64,000 bases of DNA from Leucobacter celer subsp. astrifaciens (GCF_001273835.1 NZ_JHEI01000150.1:1-64000), one strand, 5' to 3'. Counted from the stretch's first letter, positions 50,357 to 58,967 are shown. The notes: generated by a model not told the origin, from the letters alone. A program made the numbers and translations.

Positions 50357-51388
50357 CTATTCGGCAGTGCTCGCAGAGCTGATCTTGACGAGCATCTTCC
50401 CGGTGTTCGCGCCTCGCATCATGTCGAGGAACGCGTCGACCGTGTGTTCGATGCCGTCGACGATGGTCTCGTCGTAGGCAATGCTGCCTGCGGCGAACCA
50501 TTCGGTCATGCGGCTCTGGAACTCCGGCGCGAGGTGCAGGTATGCGGCCAGAGTGAAGCCCTTGAGGGTGAGGGCTCGGGTGATGATGTTGGCGAGATTA
50601 TCAGGACCGGGAGTGCGCTGGGTGGTGTTGTAGCCCGCAATCGCACCGCACAGCGCCGCCCGGCCGCCGTCGTTGAAAGCGTCGAGCGCGGCTTCCAAGT
50701 GATCGCCGCCGACGTTGTCGAAGAACACGTCGATGCCGTCGGGCGCCGCCTGCATGAGTTGCCCGCGCACATCGCCGTCCTTGTAGTTGAAGGCGGCGTC
50801 GTAGCCGTACTTCTCGGTGAGGAGGCGCACCTTCTCCGGGGTTCCAGCGGAACCGATCACGCGTCCGGCGCCGAGGAGCTTGGCGATCTGCCCGACCGCG
50901 GTGCCGACGGCGCCGGCCGCGCCGGAAACGAACACGGTGTCTCCGGGCTGCATCCCCGCGATGGCAGTGAGGCCGACGTAGGCGGTGAGGCCCGTCATAC
51001 CGAGAATGTGCAGGTGCAGGGAGAGCGGGACGCCCGGCAGATCCGGCAGTGCACGGAACGCGGCCGCCTCGTCTTGGGTGAGGTCGGTCCAGCCGTGCTG
51101 ATGCAGCACGACGGTTCCCGCGGGGAGACCCTCTGCGGCTGATTCGATGACTCGGCCGACCGCTCCGCCGGTGATGGTCTCGCCCAGCCGGTACGGTGCG
51201 ACATAGGAGCGGGTGTCGTTCATGCGGCCGCGCATGTAGGGATCGACCGACACGAACTCGTTCCTTACTCGCACCTGTCCGCTGCGGAGGGGTGGCAGTG
51301 CGACCTGCGCGACGGTGAAGTCGTCGCGCGTGGGCCATCCCTCCGGGCGGGCGGCGAGTTGGATCTGGGTGCTGAGCATTGCGGGCAT
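50357..51388 (-). CDS. NADP-dependent oxidoreductase of the MDR family
   Basis: A 343-residue medium-chain reductase of the leukotriene-B4-dehydrogenase/YncB class. Seen are the N-terminal GWPTRDDF and VSVDPYMRGRM substrate segments, nucleotide-binding VFVSGAAGAVGTAVGQIAKLLGA, and VDVFFDNVGGDHLEAAL. No zinc-ligand Cys set is present. It should reduce alkenals or similar conjugated carbonyls with NADPH. ATG 51388 begins MPAML; an in-frame ATG at 51379 is possible. It lies 38 bases after the DUF1304 gene and is probably co-transcribed from the TetR-controlled promoter. Confidence 0.9.
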   Translation of the reverse strand: MPAMLSTQIQLAARPEGWPTRDDFTVAQVALPPLRSGQVRVRNEFVSVDPYMRGRMNDTRSYVAPYRLGETITGGAVGRVIESAAEGLPAGTVVLHQHGWTDLTQDEAAAFRALPDLPGVPLSLHLHILGMTGLTAYVGLTAIAGMQPGDTVFVSGAAGAVGTAVGQIAKLLGAGRVIGSAGTPEKVRLLTEKYGYDAAFNYKDGDVRGQLMQAAPDGIDVFFDNVGGDHLEAALDAFNDGGRAALCGAIAGYNTTQRTPGPDNLANIITRALTLKGFTLAAYLHLAPEFQSRMTEWFAAGSIAYDETIVDGIEHTVDAFLDMMRGANTGKMLVKISSASTAE

Positions 51389-51426
51389 GAGCGTCTCGAT
51401 TCTGAGGTGCTGAAGGATTGCGGTGG

Positions 51427-51813
51427 TCAGGCGGCGATGCCGATGGTGAAGAAGACGATGGCGAGGATCGGGACGACACCCTGCTTGAGCGCCGCTGAGC
51501 GCTTGTCCGGGCTGGAGAGCAACAGCACGAGCGCTGCTGCGCCCATCGACCCCACCCCGGCGAGCACCAGTGCCGCCCCGGCAGCCTCGGCGCCGACGAG
51601 ATACATGATCGTGCCGAGCAGAGCGAGGACCGCGAGGAACAGATTGTAGAAGCCCTGATTGAACGCCATCTCCTTCGTCGCCTGAGCCTCCTCCTCGCTG
51701 CTGCCGAAGGTGTGGCGCACCTTCGGGCTCGTCCAGGCGAGGGATTCCATATAGAAGATGTAGACGTGCAGCAGTGCTGCGATGATGGCGAGCGCGAGGC
51801 CTGCGGTGACCAT
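51427..51813 (-). CDS. DUF1304 membrane protein
   Basis: A 128-residue protein with four predicted membrane helices (LALAIIAALLHVYIFYMESL, LFLAVLALLGTIMYLVGAEA, LVLAGVGSMGAAALVLLL and VVPILAIVFFTIGIA). It matches the DUF1304 family, including FNQGFYNLFLA. ATG 51813 was chosen as the first codon of the first helix; longer forms would extend into the operator region. It is first in a two-gene unit with the reductase and divergent from a TetR gene. Role unknown. Confidence 0.85.
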   Translation of the reverse strand: MVTAGLALAIIAALLHVYIFYMESLAWTSPKVRHTFGSSEEEAQATKEMAFNQGFYNLFLAVLALLGTIMYLVGAEAAGAALVLAGVGSMGAAALVLLLSSPDKRSAALKQGVVPILAIVFFTIGIAA

Positions 51814-51841
51814 GAGGTGTGTTCCCTTCGAGCGAACCCAA

Positions 51842-51887
51842 TTCTGTAACGACCAGTTCACTATATACTAGACCTATCGTTACAGAA
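51842..51887. promoter_or_regulatory. TetR-type divergent operator/promoter
   Basis: TTCTGTAACGA (51842-51852) and TCGTTACAGAA (51877-51887) are perfect 11-base inverted arms. Between them is an AT-rich core with TATACT (51864-51869) usable as -10 on the plus strand and TATAGT on the minus strand; each arm could serve as part of a -35. The layout fits simultaneous control of both divergent genes. Confidence 0.75.
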
Positions 51888-51899
51888 AGGGGTGTTTCG

Positions 51900-52493
51900 G
51901 TGGCCCGGACGCTGGAATTCGATCGCGAAGAAGCCGTGCGCGCCGCTCGGACGCTGTTCTGGCGTGCCGGCTACGACGGTGCCTCGATTCCTGAACTCGA
52001 GCGTGCGACCGGCCTGAGTCGGTCGAGTATCTACAACACCTTCGGCTCGAAGCGGGGACTGTTCGAAGCAGTCGTGCAGAGCTATCTGGATGAGCTTGTT
52101 CGCCCCCGGCTTGCGCCGCTACAGGCCGACGTCGTCGCACCCGAGGCTCTGCTGATCTACCTCACCGGACTGCGAGAAGCGTTCGAGAATCTGCATTCCA
52201 TGCCCGCCCTATGCGGCTGTTTGCTCATCAATACGGCGAGCACGCCGCTCGCCCAAGACGAGTATCTTCATGACGTGATTTCCGGCTATCGAAAGGAATT
52301 GCATTCAGCCTTCGTGCGCGGTCTCGCCGCCATGGGTGGAGGCCATTCGGATGCGGGAATGTCGAACGCTGACGTTCTCACGGCGCTCGTTGTCGCGGGG
52401 TTCGCGATCGCGCGTGTAGACCCGTCGGAGGCGGCCCGTTCCGTGTCGAGTGCAATGCGACTCGTCAGCGATGGGGCGAGCGGTCTCCGATGA
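51900..52493 (+). CDS. TetR/AcrR-family transcriptional regulator
   Basis: A 197-residue TetR-type protein. The HTH is FDREEAVRAARTLFWRAGYDGASIPELERATGLSRSSIYNTFGSK. The C-terminal domain contains LCGCLLINTASTPLAQD, common in TetR proteins near reductases. GTG 51900 has AAAGGGG upstream. It is divergent from the DUF1304/reductase unit and should repress it and itself through the inverted repeat. Inducer unknown, plausibly an aldehyde or quinone given the reductase. Confidence 0.92.
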   Translation: MARTLEFDREEAVRAARTLFWRAGYDGASIPELERATGLSRSSIYNTFGSKRGLFEAVVQSYLDELVRPRLAPLQADVVAPEALLIYLTGLREAFENLHSMPALCGCLLINTASTPLAQDEYLHDVISGYRKELHSAFVRGLAAMGGGHSDAGMSNADVLTALVVAGFAIARVDPSEAARSVSSAMRLVSDGASGLR

Positions 52494-52629
52494 CCACGTG
52501 ACTCACGCCGCCTGTGGTGCGGTGCTCGAAGCCTTAACATCGAGACAGCACGGCCGGTCCGCGCTGCTGTGGCCGGCAGACTTCGTCGCTGGTCCTCCGG
52601 GCGCACCATCGTCCGCAGGGTTTCGGTTC

Positions 52630-53259
52630 TCACGGCTCCTCCACGGTGTTCGCACTTGCTGGCGCGGTCGAGGAGCGCTCGAAGCGGCGCAGGTAAGCGA
52701 GGGAGGCTCGAAGTGCGGGTTCGAGATAGTCCAGGCTTCCGGTCGCCTTATCGATCACTGCTCCTCCCTGCAGGCTCGTCGCGAACAGTGCGGCGAGTGC
52801 TCCCGGGTCGGCATCGGTGCTCAGAACCCCGGCGTCTCTCATCGATGTCAGACTGTCCCGGAGGTGTGCGTGCCACGCCCGAAAGCTCCCGCCGACGACG
52901 TCGCGTTCGGTCGGGTCGGGATCCAGTACGCGGGCAGCCAGGGCAGCGACCTCGCAGGCGTCCTCGCGGGTCTGCAGTCGGTGCAATCGGATTACGCCGG
53001 TCACCCATTGCTCCCACTCCTCGAGTGTCTTCATCGGGGCGGTCGCTTCGAGAGCGAGACGGTGCACCTGTTGCTGCGTCGCGACACGGATGAGCTCCTG
53101 CTTGCCGTCTGGGAAGTAGTGGAACAACTGGCTCTTGCTGGTGCGCGTCGACGTCAGGATGTCGTCGAGGTTCACCGCCGCCCTCCCGCCGCGCACCAGC
53201 GCGTCGACCGTGGCGTCGACGATACGGGCGCGGGTGGCAGCTCCCTTGGCTGTCGTCAT
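52630..53259 (-). CDS. TetR/AcrR-family transcriptional regulator
   Basis: A 209-residue TetR protein. The HTH reads TRARIVDATVDALVRGGRAAVNLDDILTSTRTSKSQLFHYFPDGK. A TetR_C-like segment includes LFATSLQGGAVIDKATG, close to YxaF/LmrA-type proteins. ATG 53259 was chosen as the start of the conserved N-terminus. It is divergent from the SDR genes, whose promoter carries two identical-core operators. About 135 bases of non-coding DNA follow its stop. Confidence 0.92.
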   Translation of the reverse strand: MTTAKGAATRARIVDATVDALVRGGRAAVNLDDILTSTRTSKSQLFHYFPDGKQELIRVATQQQVHRLALEATAPMKTLEEWEQWVTGVIRLHRLQTREDACEVAALAARVLDPDPTERDVVGGSFRAWHAHLRDSLTSMRDAGVLSTDADPGALAALFATSLQGGAVIDKATGSLDYLEPALRASLAYLRRFERSSTAPASANTVEEP

Positions 53260-53278
53260 GTATCCACCGTAACATTTC

Positions 53279-53327
53279 TGGACTTGACAGTCCATTGTCG
53301 CCTCTGCATAGTGGACTCTGAAGTCCA
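53279..53327 (+). promoter_or_regulatory. Promoter with twin TGGACT-N4-AGTCCA operators
   Basis: Perfect palindromes TGGACTTGACAGTCCA (53279-53294) and TGGACTCTGAAGTCCA (53312-53327) lie 33 bases apart, about three helical turns. A promoter is embedded: TTGACA (53284-53289), 17 bases, CATAGT (53307-53312). The first operator covers the -35 and the second begins within the -10. The adjacent TetR protein is the obvious candidate ligand. Confidence 0.85.
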
Positions 53328-53355
53328 AAATATGTAGTCGACCAGGAGGCTCACT

Positions 53356-54101
53356 ATGACATTGACGAACCGGACCGCGCTGGTTACCGGAGCGACCAAC
53401 GGCATCGGGAAGGCGATCGCGCTTCGCCTCGCGGTGGAGAGCGCGTTCGTTCTCGTGCACGGCCGCGATCGAGATCGAGCTGAAACTGTCGTCACGCGGA
53501 TCCGCGATGCCGGCGGCACGGCGCAGGCCGTCATCGCCGACCTGGGTGCGGGGCCGGATGCGGTTCGTGCGTTGGCTGCAGAAGCGTCGGCCGTGCGGGG
53601 AGGAATCGATATCCTCGTCAACAACGCTGCCGCGCTCATCCCTGGTCAGTCGATGCTCGAGGTCACCGATGAGCAGTTGGCGGCCGCACTGACGGTCAAC
53701 GTGGCGGCACCGATCGTGCTCACAGCGAGTCTCGTGCCCGGATGAAGGAGCGTGGAAGCGGCACTGTCGTGAACATGGGCTCCAATGCGGGGAGCATCGG
53801 TATGGCTGCAGCCGGCCTCTATGGTGCGAGCAAGTCCGCTCTTCACTCGCTCACTCGTTCCTGGGCCGACGAACTCGCCCCGGCAGGTATCCGCGTGAAC
53901 GCGATCGCACCCGGCCCGACGGTCACGGAAGACAACGCGCCCTACCGAGAGCACCTCGAAGCACTCACCCAGCGGCACCCCGACCGCAGGCCGGGCACCG
54001 CTGACGAGGTCGCGGGCCTCGTCGCGTTCCTCGCAAGCCCGGCTGCAGACCATATTCACGGTGCGACCATCCCCATCGACGGCGGATCGACGGCTATCTG
54101 A
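53356..54101 (+). pseudogene. SDR-family oxidoreductase, frameshifted
   Basis: A short-chain dehydrogenase of about 245 residues split by a frameshift. The first part (53356-53745) has TGATNGIGKAIA, DILVNNAA and the NVAAPIVLT helix. The second (53742-54101) has GTVVNMGSNAGS, the catalytic YGASK and IRVNAIAPGPTVTE with the closing IPIDGGSTAI. At 53736-53745 one base is missing: a base added after GTGCCCG would restore the frame. The break makes a stop overlapping an ATG (ATGA), so the two parts might still be translated separately. Sequencing error is possible. Confidence 0.75.
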
Positions 54102-55048
54102 TGACCGAGCACACCACTGAGTGGGACCCGAACCATCTCCCTGACGCGAGCGGCAAGACCTTCGTCGTCACCGGCGGCAACGCCGGCATCGGCTACTTCA
54201 TCAGCGAACAACTCGCCAGTGCAGGAGCGACCGTGATCATTGCATCACGCAACGAGATGAAAGCCCGGCTCGCCATCCAAGCCGTCACCAGGAACGTGCC
54301 CCATGCGCGACTGGACTTCATCTCTCTCGACCTGGCATCACTCGAATCCGCCGGTGCCGCCGGTGAACAGATCGGCAAGCTCGACCGCGTCGACGGCCTC
54401 ATCCTCAATGCTGCCGCGCTTGCGCAGAATCAGCGCAAGGCAACCTCCGACGGTTACGAGTTCGTCCTCGGCACGAACCATTACGGCAATGCCCGACTGG
54501 CCGCCGCGGCTCTCCCGCATCTCGCGAGGACTGCCGGCGCGCGCGTGGTCACGATGGGAAGCGTCGCGCAACGGGTGGGGCGCATCAGTCTTCACGACCG
54601 TGAGCAGCGGGAGAGGAAATATCGCGGGTTCCGCACCTATGGCACCGCGAAGCTCGCACAGATGCTCTTCGCGCTCGAACTCGACCGGCGCCTCCGGGAT
54701 TCTAGCCTTTCGATGATGAGCCTCATCGCTCACCCTGGTGGCGCCGTTGGCGCGCTCACACCGGATCGCGCACCGGCACTCATGCACACGCCGGCTCAGC
54801 GGCGCGGGGCGGTACTGATGCGGCCGTTCGTCCAAGGCAAAGACCGTGCGGCATGGCCTGCGGTTAGAGCCGCACTCGACCCGGATGTCAACGGTGGTCA
54901 GATCTGGGGGCCAGGTTCGGCAACAGGCAGCAGACCACCACGTCTCGCGCTCATGCACGGTGCGGTAAACGATCGGAAGCTCGCGAAGGAACTCTGGCAG
55001 CGCACCACCGACGAGTTGAATCTCGTATGGGACGCAATGAGCGATTGA
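54101..55048 (+). CDS. SDR-family oxidoreductase
   Basis: A 315-residue short-chain dehydrogenase/reductase of the retinol-dehydrogenase-like class. The cofactor motif is TFVVTGGNAGIGYFI, followed by NAAAL and the YxxxK active site in FRTYGTAKLAQMLFALE. Its start overlaps the previous stop (TGATG), so it is translated with the broken SDR gene under TetR control. Substrate unknown. Confidence 0.88.
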   Translation: MTEHTTEWDPNHLPDASGKTFVVTGGNAGIGYFISEQLASAGATVIIASRNEMKARLAIQAVTRNVPHARLDFISLDLASLESAGAAGEQIGKLDRVDGLILNAAALAQNQRKATSDGYEFVLGTNHYGNARLAAAALPHLARTAGARVVTMGSVAQRVGRISLHDREQRERKYRGFRTYGTAKLAQMLFALELDRRLRDSSLSMMSLIAHPGGAVGALTPDRAPALMHTPAQRRGAVLMRPFVQGKDRAAWPAVRAALDPDVNGGQIWGPGSATGSRPPRLALMHGAVNDRKLAKELWQRTTDELNLVWDAMSD

Positions 55049-55051
55049 ACC

Positions 55052-55345
55052 TCACTGAGGTTCCTCGCATCGGCCGCAAACAGTCCCAGTACAACACCGC
55101 GATGCGGAGTCTGCAACGGTCTGGACATGTGGGAAGGTCTCTGATGAGGAGAAACTCGATCGGTCTCTTCCGGTGGACTCGATGATCGCCTGCGTGTATC
55201 CGCAGGTTCCGAACAGGACTGCCTCGCAGAAAGGAGTCCACCCCGCGTCCCGTGCCTCCGCTCGGAATCCCTCGGCGAGGGTCGCTGCGGCGTGCAAGCG
55301 GGCGTACGCGCCGCCGGGCAGCTCCAACAGCTCCGCATGTGTGCC
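55052..55345 (-). pseudogene. Remnant C-terminus of an ABC exporter
   Basis: Reading on the minus strand gives GTHAELLELPGGAYARLHAAATLAEGF, the usual ending of ABC exporter ATPases, and then unconserved residues to a stop. The rest of the transporter is missing. The fragment stops abruptly at about 55345, where the opposite strand starts to encode a permease end. It is therefore a truncated fragment, not a gene. Confidence 0.6.
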
Positions 55346-55541
55346 GGGTCCTGGCTGGTGGGGCCGGACCAGCGGTGGATCATCGCGTACACGCTGGTCG
55401 CATCACCGATTCTGCTGCTCATCGCCGACATCATCGGGCGCATCATTCTTCCCAGCGGCGAGCTGCGGGTCGGCCTGATCACGCCTCTGGTCGGAGCCCC
55501 CGTGCTCATCGTTCTGGCACGGCGGCCATCGGTGACCGGCT
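55346..55541 (+). pseudogene. Remnant C-terminus of a FecCD-family siderophore permease
   Basis: LVGPDQRWIIAYTLVASPILLLIADIIGR and ELRVGLITPLVGAPVLIVLARR are the typical ending of FecCD permeases. The upstream roughly 280 residues are absent, and the frame runs on without the expected stop. It abuts the ABC-exporter remnant on the other strand. Confidence 0.65.
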
Positions 55542-56090
55542 GTGACAACGAACTCCGGTCCGGTTATCGACCACGGCTACCGTTCGATCAGGGTCCGCGC
55601 AGGGCGAATCTCGATGCTTCTCGGCGCGAGGAGCGTCGCCGTGAGTGCGTTCCTCGTTCTCGTCTTGACGAGCCTGGCGGTTGTGTCTCTGGGACTGGGA
55701 ACATACGCGCTGCCGCCGCAACGGGTGCTCGAAGCGCCGATCTACCTCGATGCGAACCCCGCAGGCGAGGCTCGTGGTGTTCCAGTGGCGACCGGGGCGA
55801 TCGTAGTGATGCTGTGGATCGGCTCCACCCGATACCTCGACGTCGCCGCGAGGGCGCTGGTCGGCGGCGCCGTCACGGCGATGATCGTCTACCTCCTCGC
55901 GATCAAACGCGGTAGTGTCGGCGGATTCCGGCTCATCGTCATGAAGGACGGCGGTATCGTCACCGCGAGGCCTCCCGGGGCGGTCATCACGGCGGAGCTC
56001 ATCGACGAGGTGTACGAGCTGCCCTGCCGGGTCGTGCCGGATCCGGAAACGGGTGCCCCGATGGTGATTCCGATGGCCAGGCTTCGGTAA
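55542..56090 (+). pseudogene. Chimera of a second FecCD permease and a FepC-type ATPase tail
   Basis: A 182-codon open frame from GTG 55542. Residues of about 25-65 fit the beginning of a FecCD permease (LVLTSLAVVSLGLGTYALP). Residues of about 85-133 fit a central FecCD segment (ALVGGAVTAMIVYLLAIKRG then GGFRLIV). After residue 133 the frame switches to a siderophore-ABC ATPase ending (VMKDGGIVTARPP, ELIDEVYELPCRVVPDPETG). Large internal deletions have thus fused two genes in frame. It may be transcribed but cannot encode a working transporter. Confidence 0.65.
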
Positions 56091-56114
56091 CGAAGCAGCG
56101 GAGTCTGAAGAGCC

Positions 56115-57555
56115 TCAGCGCGCGGCCGCCAGCGCTCCCTCTCGGATGGAGTCGTCGATCGTGGAGAGCGGCGCACCGACGCGGTAGAGGGAGCCGCGGT
56201 GATCCTCGGGCAGGCGGTCGCCCGCACCGAAGAGCTTGTTGCGCAGCGTGCCGGTCGGGTACTCGGTCGGATAGGCGCCGCGTCGCTGCAGTTCGGGCAC
56301 GACGTGCTCGACCACGTCCTCGAAGGTGCCCGGCGTGACCGCGTAGGCCAGGTTGAAGCCGTCGACGCCGGTCTCGGCGACGATCCGCTCCATCTCGTCG
56401 GCGACCGTCGCGGCCGACCCCACGATCGTCGCTCCGAGGCCCGCGATGCCGTTGAGCTCGACCATGTCGCGCACCGTCCACGCCCGACCCCCGGGGTTGT
56501 CGGCCTGGAACGCGGCGACCGTCGACTGGATCGCGTTGCTCTCCACGTTGCCGAGCGGCTCGTCGAGGTCGTACTGCGACAGGTCGATGCCCATCCACCC
56601 CGACAGGAAGGTGAGCGCGCCCTCCGGGCTGACGTACGACAGGTACTCCTGATGCTTGGTGCGGGCGAGCTCGTCGGTCTCGTCCACGATGACGGTCAGC
56701 AGCAGGTAGATCTTGGCGGAGTCGGGCTCCCGGCCCGCCTCGACGAGGGCGGAGCGGATCGCGTCGACGCTCTTCTTGGCGACCGCGTTCGTGGGCGAGG
56801 CGATGAAGATCGCCTCGGCGTGCCGTGCGGCGAAGCGGATCCCCCGGGGCGATGCTCCAGCCTGGAACACCAGGGGAGTGCGCTGCGGGGAGGGCTCGGA
56901 GAGGTGGATGCCGGGCACCTTGAAGTGCTTGCCGTGGTGACCGATGTGGTGCACCTTGTCGGGTTCTGCGAAGACCCCGCGTTCGCGATCCCGCACCACC
57001 GCGTCGTCCTCCCACGATCCCTCGAGCAGCTTGTAGACCACCTCGAGATACTCGTCTGCGTGATCGTAGCGCTGATCGTGCTCGAGCTGGTCGTCCTGGC
57101 CGAGATTGCGGGCCGCCGACGGCAGGTAACCCGTCACCACGTTCCAGCCGACGCGCCCCTTCGTGAGGTGGTCGAGCGTCGACAGCCGGCGTGCGAACGG
57201 CACCGGATGCTCGAACGCGGTGCCCGCCGTGATCCCGAAGCCCACGTGCTCGGTGACGGCCGCCATGACCGCGGCCAGCTGCACGGGATCGTTCACGGGC
57301 ACCTGCGCGCCGTTGCGGATCGCCGCGATGTCGTTGCCGCCGAACACGTCGTAGGTGCCGAGCACGTCGGCGATGAAGATGCTGTCGAACAGGCCGCGCT
57401 CGGCGATGCGGGCCAGGTTCGTCCAGTACTCGATGTCCTTGTAGCGCCACGCCTGATCGTCGGGGTGACGCCACAGGCCCGGAGCTCTGATGGGCCACGC
57501 AGTTCATGTCGAAGGCGTTGAGCCTGATGTGCTTGCGCTGCGCTGCTGCTGACAC
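56115..57555 (-). pseudogene. NtaA/DmoA-type LLM monooxygenase, frameshifted
   Basis: An FMN-dependent LLM-class monooxygenase of the NtaA/SnaA/DmoA group, about 470 residues if intact. It begins at GTG 57555 (behind GAAGGAG) with HIRLNAFDMNCVAHQS. One extra base near 57483-57486 shifts the frame; the other frame continues with GLWRHPDDQAWRYKDIEYW, DVLGTYDVFGGND and to the end, including VVTGYLPSAARNLG and LVFQAGASPRGI. Removing the base gives a full protein. It may be decaying or a sequencing error. Family members oxidise chelators, sulfides or xenobiotics. Confidence 0.72.
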
Positions 57556-57737
57556 GGTGGATGCTCCTTCAGAACCGGGACGCCATCGACCGCGATCGGC
57601 GCGGCGGGCTCCTCAGAAGCTACCGAAGCGGGAGGCGCGGGTCATCCTCTATGCCGCTGTGTTGCATCAAGCGACGTTATGTTTCGTCGTCACTTGCGCG
57701 ATCGGTGAATCGACGTCCCGGAATTGAGTCCTCGACG

Positions 57738-57772
57738 GGTTTCGACTCCGCTGCGCTCCGCTCAACCGGCGG
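57738..57772 (-). repeat. Divergent copy of repeat R3 arm
   Basis: GGTTTCGAC...CTCAACCGGCGG here resembles one arm of the 33-base palindrome at 59054-59132, with a few substitutions. It lies in the 251-base gap between the monooxygenase and msrB; no other feature is seen in that gap. Confidence 0.6.
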
Positions 57773-57806
57773 GGACGCTGCTCAAGCTGCGAAACCGGCG
57801 GTGCGC

Positions 57807-58208
57807 CTACTCCTCCGGCTTGAAGTTCAGCGAGAGCGAGTTCATGCAGTAGCGCTGGCCGGTGGGGGTGCCGAAGCCGTCGGGGAAGACGTGGCCCAGG
57901 TGGCCGCCGCAGCGGGCGCAGCGCACCTCGGTGCGCTCCATGCCGAGCGAGTTGTCCTCGAGCAGCTCGACCGCCTCCGGGCGCACCGAGTCGTAGAAGC
58001 TGGGCCAGCCGCAGTGCGAATCGAACTTGGTACCGCTCTCGAAGAGCTCGTTGCCGCAGCCGGCGCAGGTGTAGAAGCCCGCGCGTTCCTCGTCGAGCAG
58101 CTCACCCGTCCAAGCACGCTCGGTCCCGGCCTGGCGCAGCACGGCGTACTGCTCCTCACCGAGCTCCTGACGCCATTCCTCTTCGGACTTCTCGACTTCG
58201 TATGCCAT
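57807..58208 (-). CDS. msrB: Peptide-methionine (R)-S-oxide reductase
   Basis: A 133-residue enzyme reducing methionine-R-sulfoxide in proteins. The zinc-binding pairs Cys48/Cys51 (CAGC) and Cys97/Cys100 (CARC) and the catalytic Cys121 in RYCMNS are present. HCGWPSFYD and LGHVFPDG are family signatures. The length is normal for a free MsrB. No MsrA fusion is present, and neighbours give no operon. Confidence 0.96.
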   Translation of the reverse strand: MAYEVEKSEEEWRQELGEEQYAVLRQAGTERAWTGELLDEERAGFYTCAGCGNELFESGTKFDSHCGWPSFYDSVRPEAVELLEDNSLGMERTEVRCARCGGHLGHVFPDGFGTPTGQRYCMNSLSLNFKPEE

Positions 58209-58330
58209 ACCCGCGATTCTACCGCTTCACCCCTGTCCGTCCGCGGCGAGGTGCGACTCCTCGTCCGATTCATGACGCTTCATGACGGCCGCATCGGATC
58301 GTCGCGTCGCGGCGGCTCTACTCTGAAAGG

Positions 58331-58867
58331 ATGACGGATTCGCGTTCGCAATCGACCTACCAAGTGCGCCTCGCCTGGGGGCACCGCGGGCTCGCCCGGC
58401 TGGCTGAGGCAGGCGTCGTCGTGATCATCGATGCGATCCCCGACGCGGACGGATCCTCCGATGAGCTCACCGCTCGTGCGGCCGCGCTACCGCACGGGCC
58501 GGCGGTGTTCGCGGGATCGCTGCGCAACGCGACCGCAACCGCGAAGGCGATCTACGCGGAGCAGCTGGCGCGCGGCGGGCGCACCGCGATCAACCTTGTG
58601 CTCGCGGGCGATGACGGCGACTTTGCCGTCGAGGACTACCTCGCGGCGGGCGCCATCGGCGACGCGCTGTCGGCACTGGGCATCGACCACTCCGCACCGG
58701 ACGTCGCGGTCGCGACCGAGGGCTTTCGCCCGCTGAAGCGGGCGCTCAAGCACCTGCTCTCGGCGAGCGCCGCGGGCCTCGCCCTCAACGAGGCCGGGCG
58801 CCGTGACGAGGTCAAGGCCGCGGCCGAGCTCGACGCCGAGGATGAGGCGATTCGCGTCGGCGGATAG
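58331..58867 (+). CDS. ComB-like 2-phosphosulfolactate phosphatase-family protein
   Basis: A 178-residue protein resembling ComB: a strand GVVVIIDAIP after VRLAWGHRGLARL, a SLRNATATAKAI helix after VFAGS, INLVLAGDDG and EDYLAAGAIGDAL. True ComB hydrolyses 2-phosphosulfolactate in coenzyme M synthesis, but actinobacteria use such homologues for unknown purposes. It is shorter than archaeal ComB (about 230), so catalytic residues should be checked. ATG 58331 was taken as start, with GAAAGG upstream. Confidence 0.65.
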   Translation: MTDSRSQSTYQVRLAWGHRGLARLAEAGVVVIIDAIPDADGSSDELTARAAALPHGPAVFAGSLRNATATAKAIYAEQLARGGRTAINLVLAGDDGDFAVEDYLAAGAIGDALSALGIDHSAPDVAVATEGFRPLKRALKHLLSASAAGLALNEAGRRDEVKAAAELDAEDEAIRVGG

Positions 58868-58878
58868 CCGAAGCTCGA

Positions 58879-58935
58879 CGCGGAGTCCCGGATGGCTGCT
58901 TTCAGCGAATCGAAGCAGCCATTCGGGACTCCGCG
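58879..58935. repeat. Palindromic repeat R1
   Basis: Two 23-base arms (58879-58901 and 58913-58935) pair at 22 positions, with an 11-base loop. The left arm is identical to 22345-22367. It is one of three palindromic repeat types packed between the ComB-like gene and the CoA-binding gene. Confidence 0.85.
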
Positions 58936-58967
58936 TTCATTCGGGGCGGGAGAACGCAGCATCCGCC

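Noticed and set aside
55292..55915. A 207-codon frame beginning in front of the FecCD remnant as a small membrane protein.
   Set aside because: Only about 65 codons resemble the end of a FecCD permease; the rest is out-of-frame sequence of the next remnant.
57556..57806. A possible riboswitch in the leader of the LLM monooxygenase.
   Set aside because: The leader is long enough and GC-rich, but I could not match any known class such as SAM or cobalamin elements; a covariance search would be decisive.
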